NCBI GenBank assembly: GCA_050734185.1 | Contig: JBOHUE010000162.1 | Location: 1-21,940 of the forward strand | Source: JAFALX01 sp050734185 | GTDB lineage: Bacteria; Chloroflexota; Dormibacteria; Aeolococcales; Aeolococcaceae | DNA: 21,940 nt | Reading direction: 5' to 3' | Shown: positions 6,474-12,919 of the stretch, piece by piece | How positions within the stretch are numbered: the stretch's first letter is position 1 | How the letters are laid out: each line of letters opens with the position of its first letter | The notes under the pieces: generated by a model | What the model saw: only the letters and a program-made list of their open reading frames with translations | Databases searched by the model: none | What the model was told of the DNA's origin: nothing | Translations under genes and position numbers: made by a program

Positions 6474-6860
6474 CTAGCTGAAAATCTTGGCGAGCCGCTC
6501 GGTCTGGCACTGTGCCGCACGAGCCGCAGATTTGTGACACCAGCAGTCGATGTCGCAGTCGCCGTGACCGGCGCCCGTCATGCCCTCGAACTCCAGCGCG
6601 AAGCTGCGCTTGCCGGCGTCCATGCCCAGCTCGGTGAGCCGGTACGCGGCATCGCCGGCGGATTCCAGGAACCGCTCCTGCGCCACCTTCGCCATGACGG
6701 GCGCGATCAGGCGTTCCGGCACGCGCAGGAACGACACGAGATCGCCGGGCGTGATCTTGTCACCAAGACCCTCCCCGGACATCCAATACATGACCTGCAG
6801 GATCTCGTCCCGCCAGAACATGTAATCCTCAGCGAGGAACGATTCGGTCTCCGTGCTCAT
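6474..6860 (-). CDS. Winged-helix-like protein with C-terminal Cys/His metal motif (copy 2)
   Basis: The 128-residue protein is a paralogue of the first gene of the window. It shares D-Y-x-x-W-R-D-E-I-L-Q-V-M-Y-W-M-S-G-E-G-L-G near the N-terminus, a wing-like Y-R-L-T-E-L-G and the tail GHG-x-C102-x3-C106-x-C108-H109-x8-C118. Spacing in the tail differs by one residue at two points from copy 1, but the order of ligands is the same. It overlaps the PadR-type gene by 32 nt, so it is in the same operon, and it is followed by the promoter gap of the hydrogenase-like gene. Inference: a metal-binding adaptor or regulator dedicated to this locus. The family is unnamed to me. Confidence 0.82.
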   Translation of the reverse strand: MSTETESFLAEDYMFWRDEILQVMYWMSGEGLGDKITPGDLVSFLRVPERLIAPVMAKVAQERFLESAGDAAYRLTELGMDAGKRSFALEFEGMTGAGHGDCDIDCWCHKSAARAAQCQTERLAKIFS

Positions 6861-7212
6861 CTACTGATCTCCGGCACCGATCCAAAAATGCTGTAAGGCT
6901 TGCCTGAACACCATCGAGTATCCCGACCCATGTGCGCAGGCGCTCCTGTCCCGTGTCGGTGACAACGTAGCGCCGGCGATCGGGACCAATCAGAGACGCC
7001 TCCCAGGCCGAACGCACCAGGCCCTCGTGCTCGAGGCCGCGGAGCGCCCGGTACAGGCTCCCTGCGTCGCGTCCGACGCCGAGTGCGTCGAGGCGCTCGA
7101 CCAGGTCGTAGCCGTGTGCCGGGTCCTCGCTGAGGAGCAGCAGCAGCCAGGCGCGCAGGAAGTTCTTCGGCTGGCCGTCGTCGTTGCGGTTGGTGCGCTC
7201 CTCGCTCATCAT
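6829..7212 (-). CDS. PadR-type transcriptional regulator
   Basis: The 127-residue protein has the PadR winged-helix pattern: N-F-L-R-A-W-L-L-L-L-L-x-E-x-P-x-H-G-Y-D-L, then G-S-L-Y-R-A-L-R-x-L-E-x-E-G-L-V and R-R-Y-V-V-T-x-x-G. PadR proteins are dimeric repressors or sensors acting on nearby promoters. The ATG at 7212 overlaps the stop of the upstream CooC-like gene (ATGA), which indicates translational coupling. The C-terminal part is short, as in class-2 PadR proteins. It could regulate the palindrome-rich promoter of the hydrogenase-like gene. The inducer is unknown. Confidence 0.87.
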   Translation of the reverse strand: MMSEERTNRNDDGQPKNFLRAWLLLLLSEDPAHGYDLVERLDALGVGRDAGSLYRALRGLEHEGLVRSAWEASLIGPDRRRYVVTDTGQERLRTWVGILDGVQASLTAFLDRCRRSVDEHGDRIVPR

Positions 7213-8000
7213 GCCGCGAGCCGCTGGGCCAGCTCGGCCACAGCCTCCACCGCCGGCGAGCCCGGCGCGTGATCGATCGGCGAGACGCCCTGGGCGTCGG
7301 CCGCCAGGACCGCCATATCCTCGGGAATGACCACCACCTCGACACCCTCCAGCGCGACGATGTCCGCAAGGATCGTCCGGACCCGCTCGGGGTCGGACGC
7401 GTCGCGCGATTTGTTGGCCAGGATCACGATGCGAGGCGCGATCTTGCGCTCGGCGATCACCTCCGCCGCCCGGCGGACCACCTCGATCGCCTTCGGAGTG
7501 GGCTCGGTGACCAGGATCGCGACGTCGAGCGAGCCTTCCGCCATGCGGGTGACCGTGCCGATGCCGGCCTCCATGTCCGCGATCAGCGCCCGCGGCGCCG
7601 GGCCGGAGCCCGCCGGAGCGGTCGACGGCAGCGTGCTGCTGGTCTCCAGCTCGGAGAGCAGCTGCTCAGGCGAGATGCCGCAGCAGGGGCAGCCGCCGCT
7701 CGGCTTGTCGATTCGAGTGACAACGGCGACTCGGACGCGGTCGGGGCCGACGCTGCCGAACTTCTCGAGGACCTCCTCGGCCGTCGGCGCGTGCTCATCG
7801 TTGCCCTCGTCGAGCGCCTGCCTGATGGCGGCGAGCTCCTGGGTCTGATCCAACCCGAGGCCGAGGGAGATGCCAAGGTTGGGATTGGAATCGCAGTCGA
7901 TCGCGACCACCTCCCATCCCTGGCGGGCCAGGCTGCGCGCCAGGACCCCCGAGACGGTGGTCTTGCCGCTCCCGCCTTTCCCGATGACTCCGATCTTCAA
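7209..8000 (-). CDS. CooC-like P-loop ATPase with CPCC motif
   Basis: The 263-residue protein belongs to the CooC/MinD/ArsA class of P-loop ATPases. It has a deviant Walker A G-K-G-G-S-G-K-T-T (7-15) and D-C-D-S-N-P-N-L-G (35-43). The segment L-I-A-D-M-E-A-G-I-G is the Walker B/switch II region. CooC proteins dimerise on ATP and deliver nickel to CO dehydrogenase, using a Cys-x-Cys pair. Here the metal-site candidate is C104-P-C106-C107, set in a different local context from the neighbouring copies. The start is TTG, chosen because GGAGGT lies at 8009-8014, 8 nt upstream; the nearby ATG at 8004-8006 is out of frame. It is followed by the PadR-type gene. Inference: nickel or metal insertion for the hydrogenase-like protein. 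Confidence 0.88.
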   Translation of the reverse strand: MKIGVIGKGGSGKTTVSGVLARSLARQGWEVVAIDCDSNPNLGISLGLGLDQTQELAAIRQALDEGNDEHAPTAEEVLEKFGSVGPDRVRVAVVTRIDKPSGGCPCCGISPEQLLSELETSSTLPSTAPAGSGPAPRALIADMEAGIGTVTRMAEGSLDVAILVTEPTPKAIEVVRRAAEVIAERKIAPRIVILANKSRDASDPERVRTILADIVALEGVEVVVIPEDMAVLAADAQGVSPIDHAPGSPAVEAVAELAQRLAA

Positions 8001-8066
8001 CTCATTCCACCTCCGCCCGAAGCACTAGGAGCAATGATCACACACCTCGGCCGCTGAAGCCAGTGT

Positions 8067-8870
8067 CTAGACCGCGACTGGCGCCTTGTCGCTCATCAAC
8101 TCGAGGATCCGGTGGGCAAGGGCCCGGGCGGCCAGCACGCCGGGCGCGTCAGGCGCTTCATCGATCGGGGCCGCGTCGCGCGTCTCGGCCTCCTGGAACG
8201 CGAGGTCGTAGGGCACCGTCGCGATCAGCTCCAGGCCGGACTCGTTGCAGAACTCCTCGATTGCCTTCATGTCGCCTTCGTTTCTGACCTTATTGGCCAC
8301 AACGTAGCGGCGCGTGATGCCGAGCTCGGCGGACAGCGACACCACGGTGCAGGCGGTGACCAGCGACTTGTAGAAGGGCTCGACCAGGATCATCAGCGCG
8401 TCCACGTAGCGAAGCGTTCCGTTGGCCCGCGAGAAGTGCTCGACGCCGGCCTCCATGTCGACGAGGACGACGCCCGGCGTCTCCTCGGTGATGGCCGCCA
8501 GCACCGCGCGCACCGCGGCGTGCGTGGCGCAGTTGCATCCCCGCGCCGCGTGCTCCACGCGGCCGGCGACGACGAGGTTGATGCCGTCCGGACCCGGGAG
8601 CCCGACGGTTTCCAGCACCTGCTCCACCGGGATGGTCAGCTGGAGCACCGCGCCGCCGCTGTCGAGCATGACGCGCTCGAAGGCGTCGAACGGGAGCGTG
8701 GGGGCGTTCTCGGCAGCCGCGAGGGTCACCCCGATGGTGTTAGCCAGCGTGGGGTTGGGGTCGACGTCGAGCGCCGTGACCTTGTGACCCATCGCCGCCA
8801 GTTCCCGGGCCATGCTGCCCACGAGGGTGGTCTTGCCCGTGCCGCCCTTGCCAGCGATCGCGATCTTCAT
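8067..8870 (-). CDS. CooC-like nickel-insertion ATPase with CXC metal motif
   Basis: The 267-residue protein has Walker A G-K-G-G-T-G-K-T-T at 7-15, D-V-D-P-N-P (35-40), and the CooC hallmark C112-N-C114 followed by A-T-H-A-A-V. Cys112 and Cys114 carry the same numbers as the metal-binding pair of Carboxydothermus CooC1. The Walker B/switch II segment is V-L-V-D-M-E-A-G-V-E. The ATG at 8870 has AAAGGA about 8 nt upstream and is where homology begins; longer upstream in-frame starts run through unrelated sequence opposite the membrane-protein gene. It is closest in sequence to the UGA-containing copy at 9433-10212. Inference: metal chaperone for a nickel enzyme, either the hydrogenase-like protein or a CO dehydrogenase elsewhere. 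Confidence 0.9.
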   Translation of the reverse strand: MKIAIAGKGGTGKTTLVGSMARELAAMGHKVTALDVDPNPTLANTIGVTLAAAENAPTLPFDAFERVMLDSGGAVLQLTIPVEQVLETVGLPGPDGINLVVAGRVEHAARGCNCATHAAVRAVLAAITEETPGVVLVDMEAGVEHFSRANGTLRYVDALMILVEPFYKSLVTACTVVSLSAELGITRRYVVANKVRNEGDMKAIEEFCNESGLELIATVPYDLAFQEAETRDAAPIDEAPDAPGVLAARALAHRILELMSDKAPVAV

Positions 8871-8904
8871 CTCGTGGTTCCTTTCTCTGCGAGTCCTGAA
8901 TCCA

Positions 8905-8910
8905 AGCCTA
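8905..8910 (-). promoter_or_regulatory. Possible -10 box for the CXC CooC-like gene
   Basis: TAGGCT on the - strand would start a transcript about 28 nt ahead of the ATG at 8870, leaving room for the ribosome site at 8879-8884. No -35 hexamer is recognised. Confidence 0.3.
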
Positions 8911-8945
8911 CCCCAGCGGCGAGGACGGCGCATCAGCGAGCGCCG

Positions 8946-8951
8946 TACGCT
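8946..8951 (+). promoter_or_regulatory. Possible leaderless -10 box for the four-helix membrane protein
   Basis: TACGCT fits TANNNT and ends 6 nt before the GTG at 8958. No ribosome site precedes that GTG, which agrees with a leaderless transcript. Confidence 0.35.
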
Positions 8952-8957
8952 ACCGGT

Positions 8958-9416
8958 GTGACCGAGCAGGCAGCGGACGCGCCGGAGGAGCGCGCGCGCC
9001 GCCCGCTCGCGGCCCCCGAGGCGCCGTGGTTCTCGATCGCGCTCGTTGTCTTCGGCGTGCTGGACGCCGTCGCCCCATACGCCTCGACCGCGCTCGGCCA
9101 GCCGCTGAACACGCTGCCCCTCAACGAGGTGATCGACCACGTCGTCCCTGGCGCACTGGTGATCGGCGTGGCCTGGTTCTCGCTCATCCAGGGGCGCCGC
9201 TCGCTGGTGGGATCGCTGCTGGCGGTGGTTGCGGGCACCTGGATGGTCGCCACCCACATCCCGCTGCTGGTGCAGGCGGGGCAGGGGCTGGTGCCTGTCG
9301 AGACGGCGCTGCTCCACTCCGTCGCTGGGATCCTTGTTTTCGTCACCGCCGCCATGGCGGCGGTCGTCGACGCCGTGGTCGCGATGCCCGCACGCGCGCA
9401 GGAGCCAGGAGACTAG
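8958..9416 (+). CDS. Four-helix integral membrane protein, unknown function
   Basis: The 152-residue protein has a charged N-terminus and four hydrophobic segments, about residues 24-44, 60-78, 82-103 and 117-138. I do not recognise a family. There is one His in the loop before helix 2 (DH), one near the end of helix 3 (ATH) and one at the start of helix 4 (LLH); these could be heme or metal ligands, but that is speculation. The GTG start gives the protein's natural beginning, just after a TANNNT box. It is the only + strand gene between three - strand CooC-like genes, so it may belong to the same system. It could be a small permease or membrane anchor. Confidence 0.7.
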   Translation: MTEQAADAPEERARRPLAAPEAPWFSIALVVFGVLDAVAPYASTALGQPLNTLPLNEVIDHVVPGALVIGVAWFSLIQGRRSLVGSLLAVVAGTWMVATHIPLLVQAGQGLVPVETALLHSVAGILVFVTAAMAAVVDAVVAMPARAQEPGD

Positions 9417-9432
9417 GCGCTCGAGCGGCGCG

Positions 9433-10212
9433 CTATGCGGCTGCGGTCGCGAGGATCGTGTCGGCGAGGGCACGGATCGCCATCACCGCGGCGCTGTCGG
9501 CGGCGACGTCCATCGGCGCCTGCTGATTCTGCTCAGCCTCGCGGAGCTGCTCGTCGAACGGCACCTCCGCGATGATCGCGACGTCCCACTTGCCCACGGC
9601 GCGGGTGATGGCGGTGCGGTCCTCGTCGTTGCGCACCTTGTTCGCCACCGCGACGATGCGCCCGATGCCGAGCTCGCGCGCCATCTCGATCACCTTCTGG
9701 GCGGTGTAGATCGACTTGTAGAAGGGCTCGACGACAACGAGCAGCAGATCGACGTCGGACACGGTGGCTCGGCTCAGATGCTCGATGCCGGCCTCCATGT
9801 CAGCCAGCGTGACGCCGTCGCCGTATGCGATCAGCTCTCGCAGAATGCCGCGGACCGCGGCATGAGTTCCGCACATTCAACCACGCGCGGCGTGGTCGAC
9901 CCTCCCCGCAATGAGAAGGTTCACGCCGTCGGGCGCGGTGGTGCCGAACGCCTCGATGAGCTTCGGGATCGGCAGGCGGAGACGGCGCACCGCTGTGCCG
10001 TCGGGAGCGGCAACGGTCTCGAGCAGATCGCGCGGGATGGTCGGGATGTTGTCGACCTCTTTGGCGTCGATGCCGAGCGTGTAGCCCAGCGTCGGGTTGG
10101 GGTCACCGTCGATCGCGAGGACCGACACACCCTTCTGCGCCATGGCGCGTGCGAGCGTGCCCGAGATGGTCGTCTTCCCCGACCCGCCCTTTCCGGAAAT
10201 TGCAATGCGCAT
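9433..10212 (-). CDS. CooC-like ATPase with in-frame UGA at the CXC metal site: candidate selenoprotein
   Basis: Read through one UGA, the frame gives 259 residues with Walker A G-K-G-G-S-G-K-T-T (7-15), D-G-D-P-N-P (35-40) and L-A-D-M-E-A-G-I-E. The UGA (9877-9879) is codon 112, and C114 follows in the context H-A-A-R-G-[UGA]-M-C-G-T-H-A-A-V. The neighbour at 8067-8870 has H-A-A-R-G-C112-N-C114-A-T-H-A-A-V with no gap between the two proteins up to that point, so the UGA replaces the first metal-binding Cys. Both halves are well conserved. A perfect 8-bp stem with a GUC loop lies downstream at the place expected for a bacterial SECIS. If selenocysteine is inserted, the metal site is Sec-x-Cys. 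Alternatives are a nonsense mutation, a sequencing error, or stop-restart at the ATG right after the UGA (9874-9876), giving 111- and 147-residue halves. Confidence 0.8.
9845..9863 (-). promoter_or_regulatory. Candidate bacterial SECIS hairpin
   Basis: On the - strand AUGCCGCG pairs perfectly with CGCGGCAU around a GUC loop. The loop begins 21 nt after the UGA, within the spacing usual for bacterial SECIS elements, and starts with G. With the closing G the apex reads GGUC, as in the E. coli fdhF element. The corresponding part of the Cys-containing paralogue cannot form this perfect stem. Confidence 0.6.
9877..9879 (-). other. In-frame UGA, possible selenocysteine codon
   Basis: The trinucleotide TCA on the + strand reads UGA at codon 112 of the CooC-like gene, exactly aligned with a metal-binding Cys (codon TGC) of the neighbouring paralogue. 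A single base separates TGC from TGA. Confidence 0.6.
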
Positions 10213-10252
10213 CTACTCACCAATCCTGGGCGGCCTCAGTGCCGCGTGCAGT

Positions 10253-10258
10253 TAGGAT
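10253..10258 (+). promoter_or_regulatory. Possible -10 box for the + strand ATPase pair
   Basis: TAGGAT lies about 43 nt upstream of the ATG at 10302, in the 89-nt divergent gap between two ATPase genes. No convincing -35 hexamer is seen. Confidence 0.35.
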
Positions 10259-10301
10259 AGCAGTCACTCGGAATGGGGCCACTGGGGAGCTGCTGAATCG
10301 C

Positions 10302-11102
10302 ATGAGCACACTGCGAGTCACTGTCGCGGGCAAGGGAGGCGTGGGCAAGACCGTCGTGTCGGCCTCGCTGGCGCGCTTCTTCGGTCGCGAAGGTCATCGC
10401 GTGCTCGCGGTCGACGGGGACTCCAACCCCGTGCTCGGCATCAGCCTCGGGGTGCCCCTGGAGAGGATCGCCGAGCGCGAGCCGATCCCCACCGACTTCT
10501 GGGTGGCGGTCGAGCGTCTCGGCGAGGGGCGCGTCGCGGTGCTCGTCGATGATCCGGTCCTGCTCACCGAGCGCCACGGGCTCATCGCCCCCGACAACGT
10601 CACGCTGCTCGCAGCGCCCGTCGAGGTCAACGAGGGGTGCACCGCGGACTCGGGGGTGCGCTCGATGCTCGGCGTCATGCTCGGCAAGAACAGCACATTC
10701 GACCGCATCATCACCGACTTCGAGGCAGGCATCGACGAGCCGGCGTGGGCGCTCGGCGGATTCTTCAACCCTGCCGACGTGCTGGTGGTCGTGGCAACCC
10801 CAAACCCGATCTCCATGAAGACAGCGCACACGATCATCCGGTTCGCACGCGAGGCGGAGGTGCCGCGCGTCGTGGGCGTTGCCAACCAGCTGACCAGCGA
10901 TCGCGATCGCGCCGAGGTCGAGGGCGGCTTCGAGGCGGTCGACGTCGAGTGCCTCGCGCGCGTTCCTTTTGATCCCACGATCGCAGCATCCGACGCGGCA
11001 GGCGCGTCGCCGCTGGATGCGGCACCGCTGTCGCCGGGGCTCGTCGAGCTCCGCGAGCTCGCGCTCCGGCTCGAGCGCGACGCAGCGGTGAGCGCCGGGT
11101 AG
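10302..11102 (+). CDS. CooC/MinD-like ATPase with single Cys at metal site
   Basis: The 266-residue protein has Walker A G-K-G-G-V-G-K-T-V (10-18), D-G-D-S-N-P-V-L-G (38-46) and I-I-T-D-F-E-A-G-I-D as Walker B/switch II. At the position of the CooC metal pair it has E-G-C113-T-A-D-S-G-V, so the second Cys is lost. It also carries an unusual N-P-I-S-M-K-T motif where relatives have E-P-F-Y-K-S. The ATG at 10302 is preceded by GGGGAG at 10284-10289, 12 nt away; homology starts at this point. The next ATPase gene follows by 11 nt. Inference: a partner or diverged copy of the metal-insertion ATPases in this locus, perhaps acting as a heterodimer. Confidence 0.87.
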   Translation: MSTLRVTVAGKGGVGKTVVSASLARFFGREGHRVLAVDGDSNPVLGISLGVPLERIAEREPIPTDFWVAVERLGEGRVAVLVDDPVLLTERHGLIAPDNVTLLAAPVEVNEGCTADSGVRSMLGVMLGKNSTFDRIITDFEAGIDEPAWALGGFFNPADVLVVVATPNPISMKTAHTIIRFAREAEVPRVVGVANQLTSDRDRAEVEGGFEAVDVECLARVPFDPTIAASDAAGASPLDAAPLSPGLVELRELALRLERDAAVSAG

Positions 11103-11113
11103 CGAAACCCGTC

Positions 11114-11875
11114 GTGACCGGGGCGAACGGTCGCGATTCTCGCCGGTTGCGAGTCGCGTTCATCGGCAAGGGGGGAAGCGGGAAGTCGTCGATCTCCGGC
11201 ACCGTCGCGCGCGAGCTCGGCCGGCGAGGCTGGCCGGTGCTGGCGCTCGACGTCGACACGCTCCCGGGGCTCGCGTACTCACTGGGGGCGCCGCCAGGGG
11301 CACAGCCGCGGCTGCCGCTGGGTCTCGCCTCCGTCGTTCAGGGCAAACGTGGCAGATACTGGAAGATCGGCAAGGGCGCCGGGTCACACCACCTGGTCGA
11401 CACGTACGCGATCACGACGCCCGACGGCGTGCGCTTCCTCGAGCTGGGCAAGCTTCCTGGAAACGTGCGACCCGAGGTGAGCGTGACCTTCCGTCACGTC
11501 ATCGACCGCTTCCGGCGCCCGGGCTGGGCGATGGTCGCCGACCTCGCCGCAGGCACGCGGCAGCCGGTGTTCGGGTGGTCGTCGTTCGCGGTTGTCCGCA
11601 TCGCGGTGCTCGAGCCCAACGCCAAGGGCCTCATCACGCTGAAGAACCTGGCGCTCTCCACCACGCACGTGCTGGTGAACAAGGTGCGCAGCGACGCGGA
11701 CATCGAACGCGTGCGCAGCGCGACAGACCTGCCCATCGTCGCCGCCGTTCCGTACGACCTCGAGCTCTCCCAGGCGGAGCGCCACGGGCTGGCGCCCATC
11801 GACGCTGCGCCGGACTCACCCGCGGTGCGGGCGGTGCGTACTCTGGTCACGTGGTTGGAGGAGGCCGCGGTCTGA
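11114..11875 (+). CDS. CooC/MinD-like ATPase without cysteines
   Basis: The 253-residue protein has Walker A G-K-G-G-S-G-K-S-S (18-26), a switch region A-L-D-V-D-T-L-P-G-L (43-52) and M-V-A-D-L-A-A-G-T as a weakened Walker B/switch II. It has no Cys residue at all, so it cannot bind metal through a CXC pair. An insert of about 40 residues (basic, G-K-R-G-R-Y-W-K-I-G-K-G) follows the switch I region. It starts with GTG 11 nt after the previous gene, without a strong ribosome site. Its last 25 nt overlap the proposed start of the lipoprotein hydrolase. It may regulate or pair with the Cys-bearing ATPases, or may act on another client. Confidence 0.85.
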   Translation: MTGANGRDSRRLRVAFIGKGGSGKSSISGTVARELGRRGWPVLALDVDTLPGLAYSLGAPPGAQPRLPLGLASVVQGKRGRYWKIGKGAGSHHLVDTYAITTPDGVRFLELGKLPGNVRPEVSVTFRHVIDRFRRPGWAMVADLAAGTRQPVFGWSSFAVVRIAVLEPNAKGLITLKNLALSTTHVLVNKVRSDADIERVRSATDLPIVAAVPYDLELSQAERHGLAPIDAAPDSPAVRAVRTLVTWLEEAAV

Positions 11876-12843
11876 CCGCCATCCTCGGCGCGCTGGTGAT
11901 CGCCGGCTGCGCTCCGGCGACGAGCACAACGGTGGCGCCGCCGCACCGGACCGCGACGCCGCAGGCGACGCCCGCGCCGCACGCCGTGGGAGCAACGCTG
12001 CCGCCGTACGCGATCGCGACCCTGCGCGATCGTCCGCGCGCAACCGGCAGCATCGCCGTGAAGGAGCAGATCGGCAGCGGTCCCGGGTACACGAAGTACC
12101 ACGTGACGTGGGCGAGCGACGGCAACACGATGACCGGCGTGCTCGACATCCCATCCGGCAGCGGGAAGTTCCCCGTCGTCCTCGTCAACCATGGGTACGC
12201 GGCCGTCGACCAGTACTACGAGGGATTGGACACGGCCAAGTACGCCGACCCGATGGCGTCCGCGGGGTATCTCACCATCTCACCCTCGTACCCCGGGTAC
12301 CTCGGCTCCGGGCCACCGGAGCCCGATGTTCCGTCGATCACCGCCGAGGCCATCGCCGACATCGACCTCATCAGCGAGCTCCCGACGCTGCCCCAGGCGG
12401 ACCCGTTCCGCGTGGCGGTGGCCGGGCACAGCAATGGTGGCGGCGTTGCCGAGATCCTGATGACCGCGGTGCCGGCGGTGCGCGCGGCCGTGCTCTACGC
12501 GCCGGTCAGCAGCGACATGGCCGACAGCGCGCGCCGGTTCTGGCTGCGTTCGCCCGGAGGCAGCGGCGGCGTGCCCAACCCAGACACGAACCCGACCTAT
12601 TACTCGCTGATGTCGCCGCGAACATGGTTTTCGCCCGACACCCCGCCGGCGCTGATCATGCAGGGCACTGTCGACCAGGACATCCCAGCCGAGTGGACCG
12701 CCGCGACGGTCGCATCGCTCCAGGCGGTGGGCGCGCAGGTGAAGTTCGTCAGCTTCCCCGGCGCCGATCACTTCTTCGAGAACGCCGACCTCGCGCGTGC
12801 CAACTCGCTGGCAATCGACTGGCTGCACGCGTACATGGGTTAG
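11851..12843 (+). CDS. Lipoprotein alpha/beta hydrolase (prolyl-oligopeptidase/dienelactone hydrolase type)
   Basis: The 330-residue protein starts with a short signal peptide ending in a lipobox (V-I-A-G-C20), so it is probably anchored outside the membrane. A Pro/Ala/Thr-rich linker follows (21-50). The hydrolase domain has an oxyanion-side H-G-Y motif, nucleophile motif G-H-S194-N-G, and candidate D275 (G-T-V-D) and H307 (A-D-H-F-F), a complete catalytic triad. The substrate is unknown. The GTG at 11851 is chosen because it gives a full signal peptide; it overlaps the ATPase gene by 25 nt. The CTG at 11872 is too late for a normal signal. It may be co-transcribed with the ATPases, though its function looks unrelated. 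Confidence 0.87.
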   Translation: MVGGGRGLTAILGALVIAGCAPATSTTVAPPHRTATPQATPAPHAVGATLPPYAIATLRDRPRATGSIAVKEQIGSGPGYTKYHVTWASDGNTMTGVLDIPSGSGKFPVVLVNHGYAAVDQYYEGLDTAKYADPMASAGYLTISPSYPGYLGSGPPEPDVPSITAEAIADIDLISELPTLPQADPFRVAVAGHSNGGGVAEILMTAVPAVRAAVLYAPVSSDMADSARRFWLRSPGGSGGVPNPDTNPTYYSLMSPRTWFSPDTPPALIMQGTVDQDIPAEWTAATVASLQAVGAQVKFVSFPGADHFFENADLARANSLAIDWLHAYMG

Positions 12844-12881
12844 TGCCAAGGGCGGCTGTCGTGCGCGCGCCGGGCGGCCGT

Positions 12882-12887
12882 TACACT
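12882..12887 (+). promoter_or_regulatory. -10 box upstream of the DM13 gene
   Basis: TACACT lies 32 nt before the ATG at 12920, in the 76-nt gap after the hydrolase gene. The gap also holds a perfect hairpin (12896-12910). No -35 hexamer is recognised. Confidence 0.4.
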
Positions 12888-12895
12888 GACGGTCG

Positions 12896-12910
12896 CCGGC
12901 GCGACGCCGG
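12896..12910 (+). repeat. Hairpin in the 5' region of the DM13 gene
   Basis: CCGGCG-CGA-CGCCGG forms a 6-bp GC stem with a triloop ending 9 nt before the start codon. It would lie in the leader of the proposed transcript and could affect initiation. There is no T tract to suggest a terminator. Confidence 0.35.
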
Positions 12911-12919
12911 TTCCAGGAA

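Noticed and set aside
8871..9473. N-terminal extension of the CXC CooC-like gene (about 201 more codons)
   Set aside because: The extension runs antisense to the four-helix membrane gene, has no homology signal, and a good ribosome site supports the ATG at 8870.
9433..9876. Separate gene starting at the ATG right after the UGA
   Set aside because: It would begin in the middle of a conserved P-loop ATPase, lacks its own ribosome site and continues the homology of the upstream half in the same frame. A stop-restart event remains possible, but one gene is the better description.
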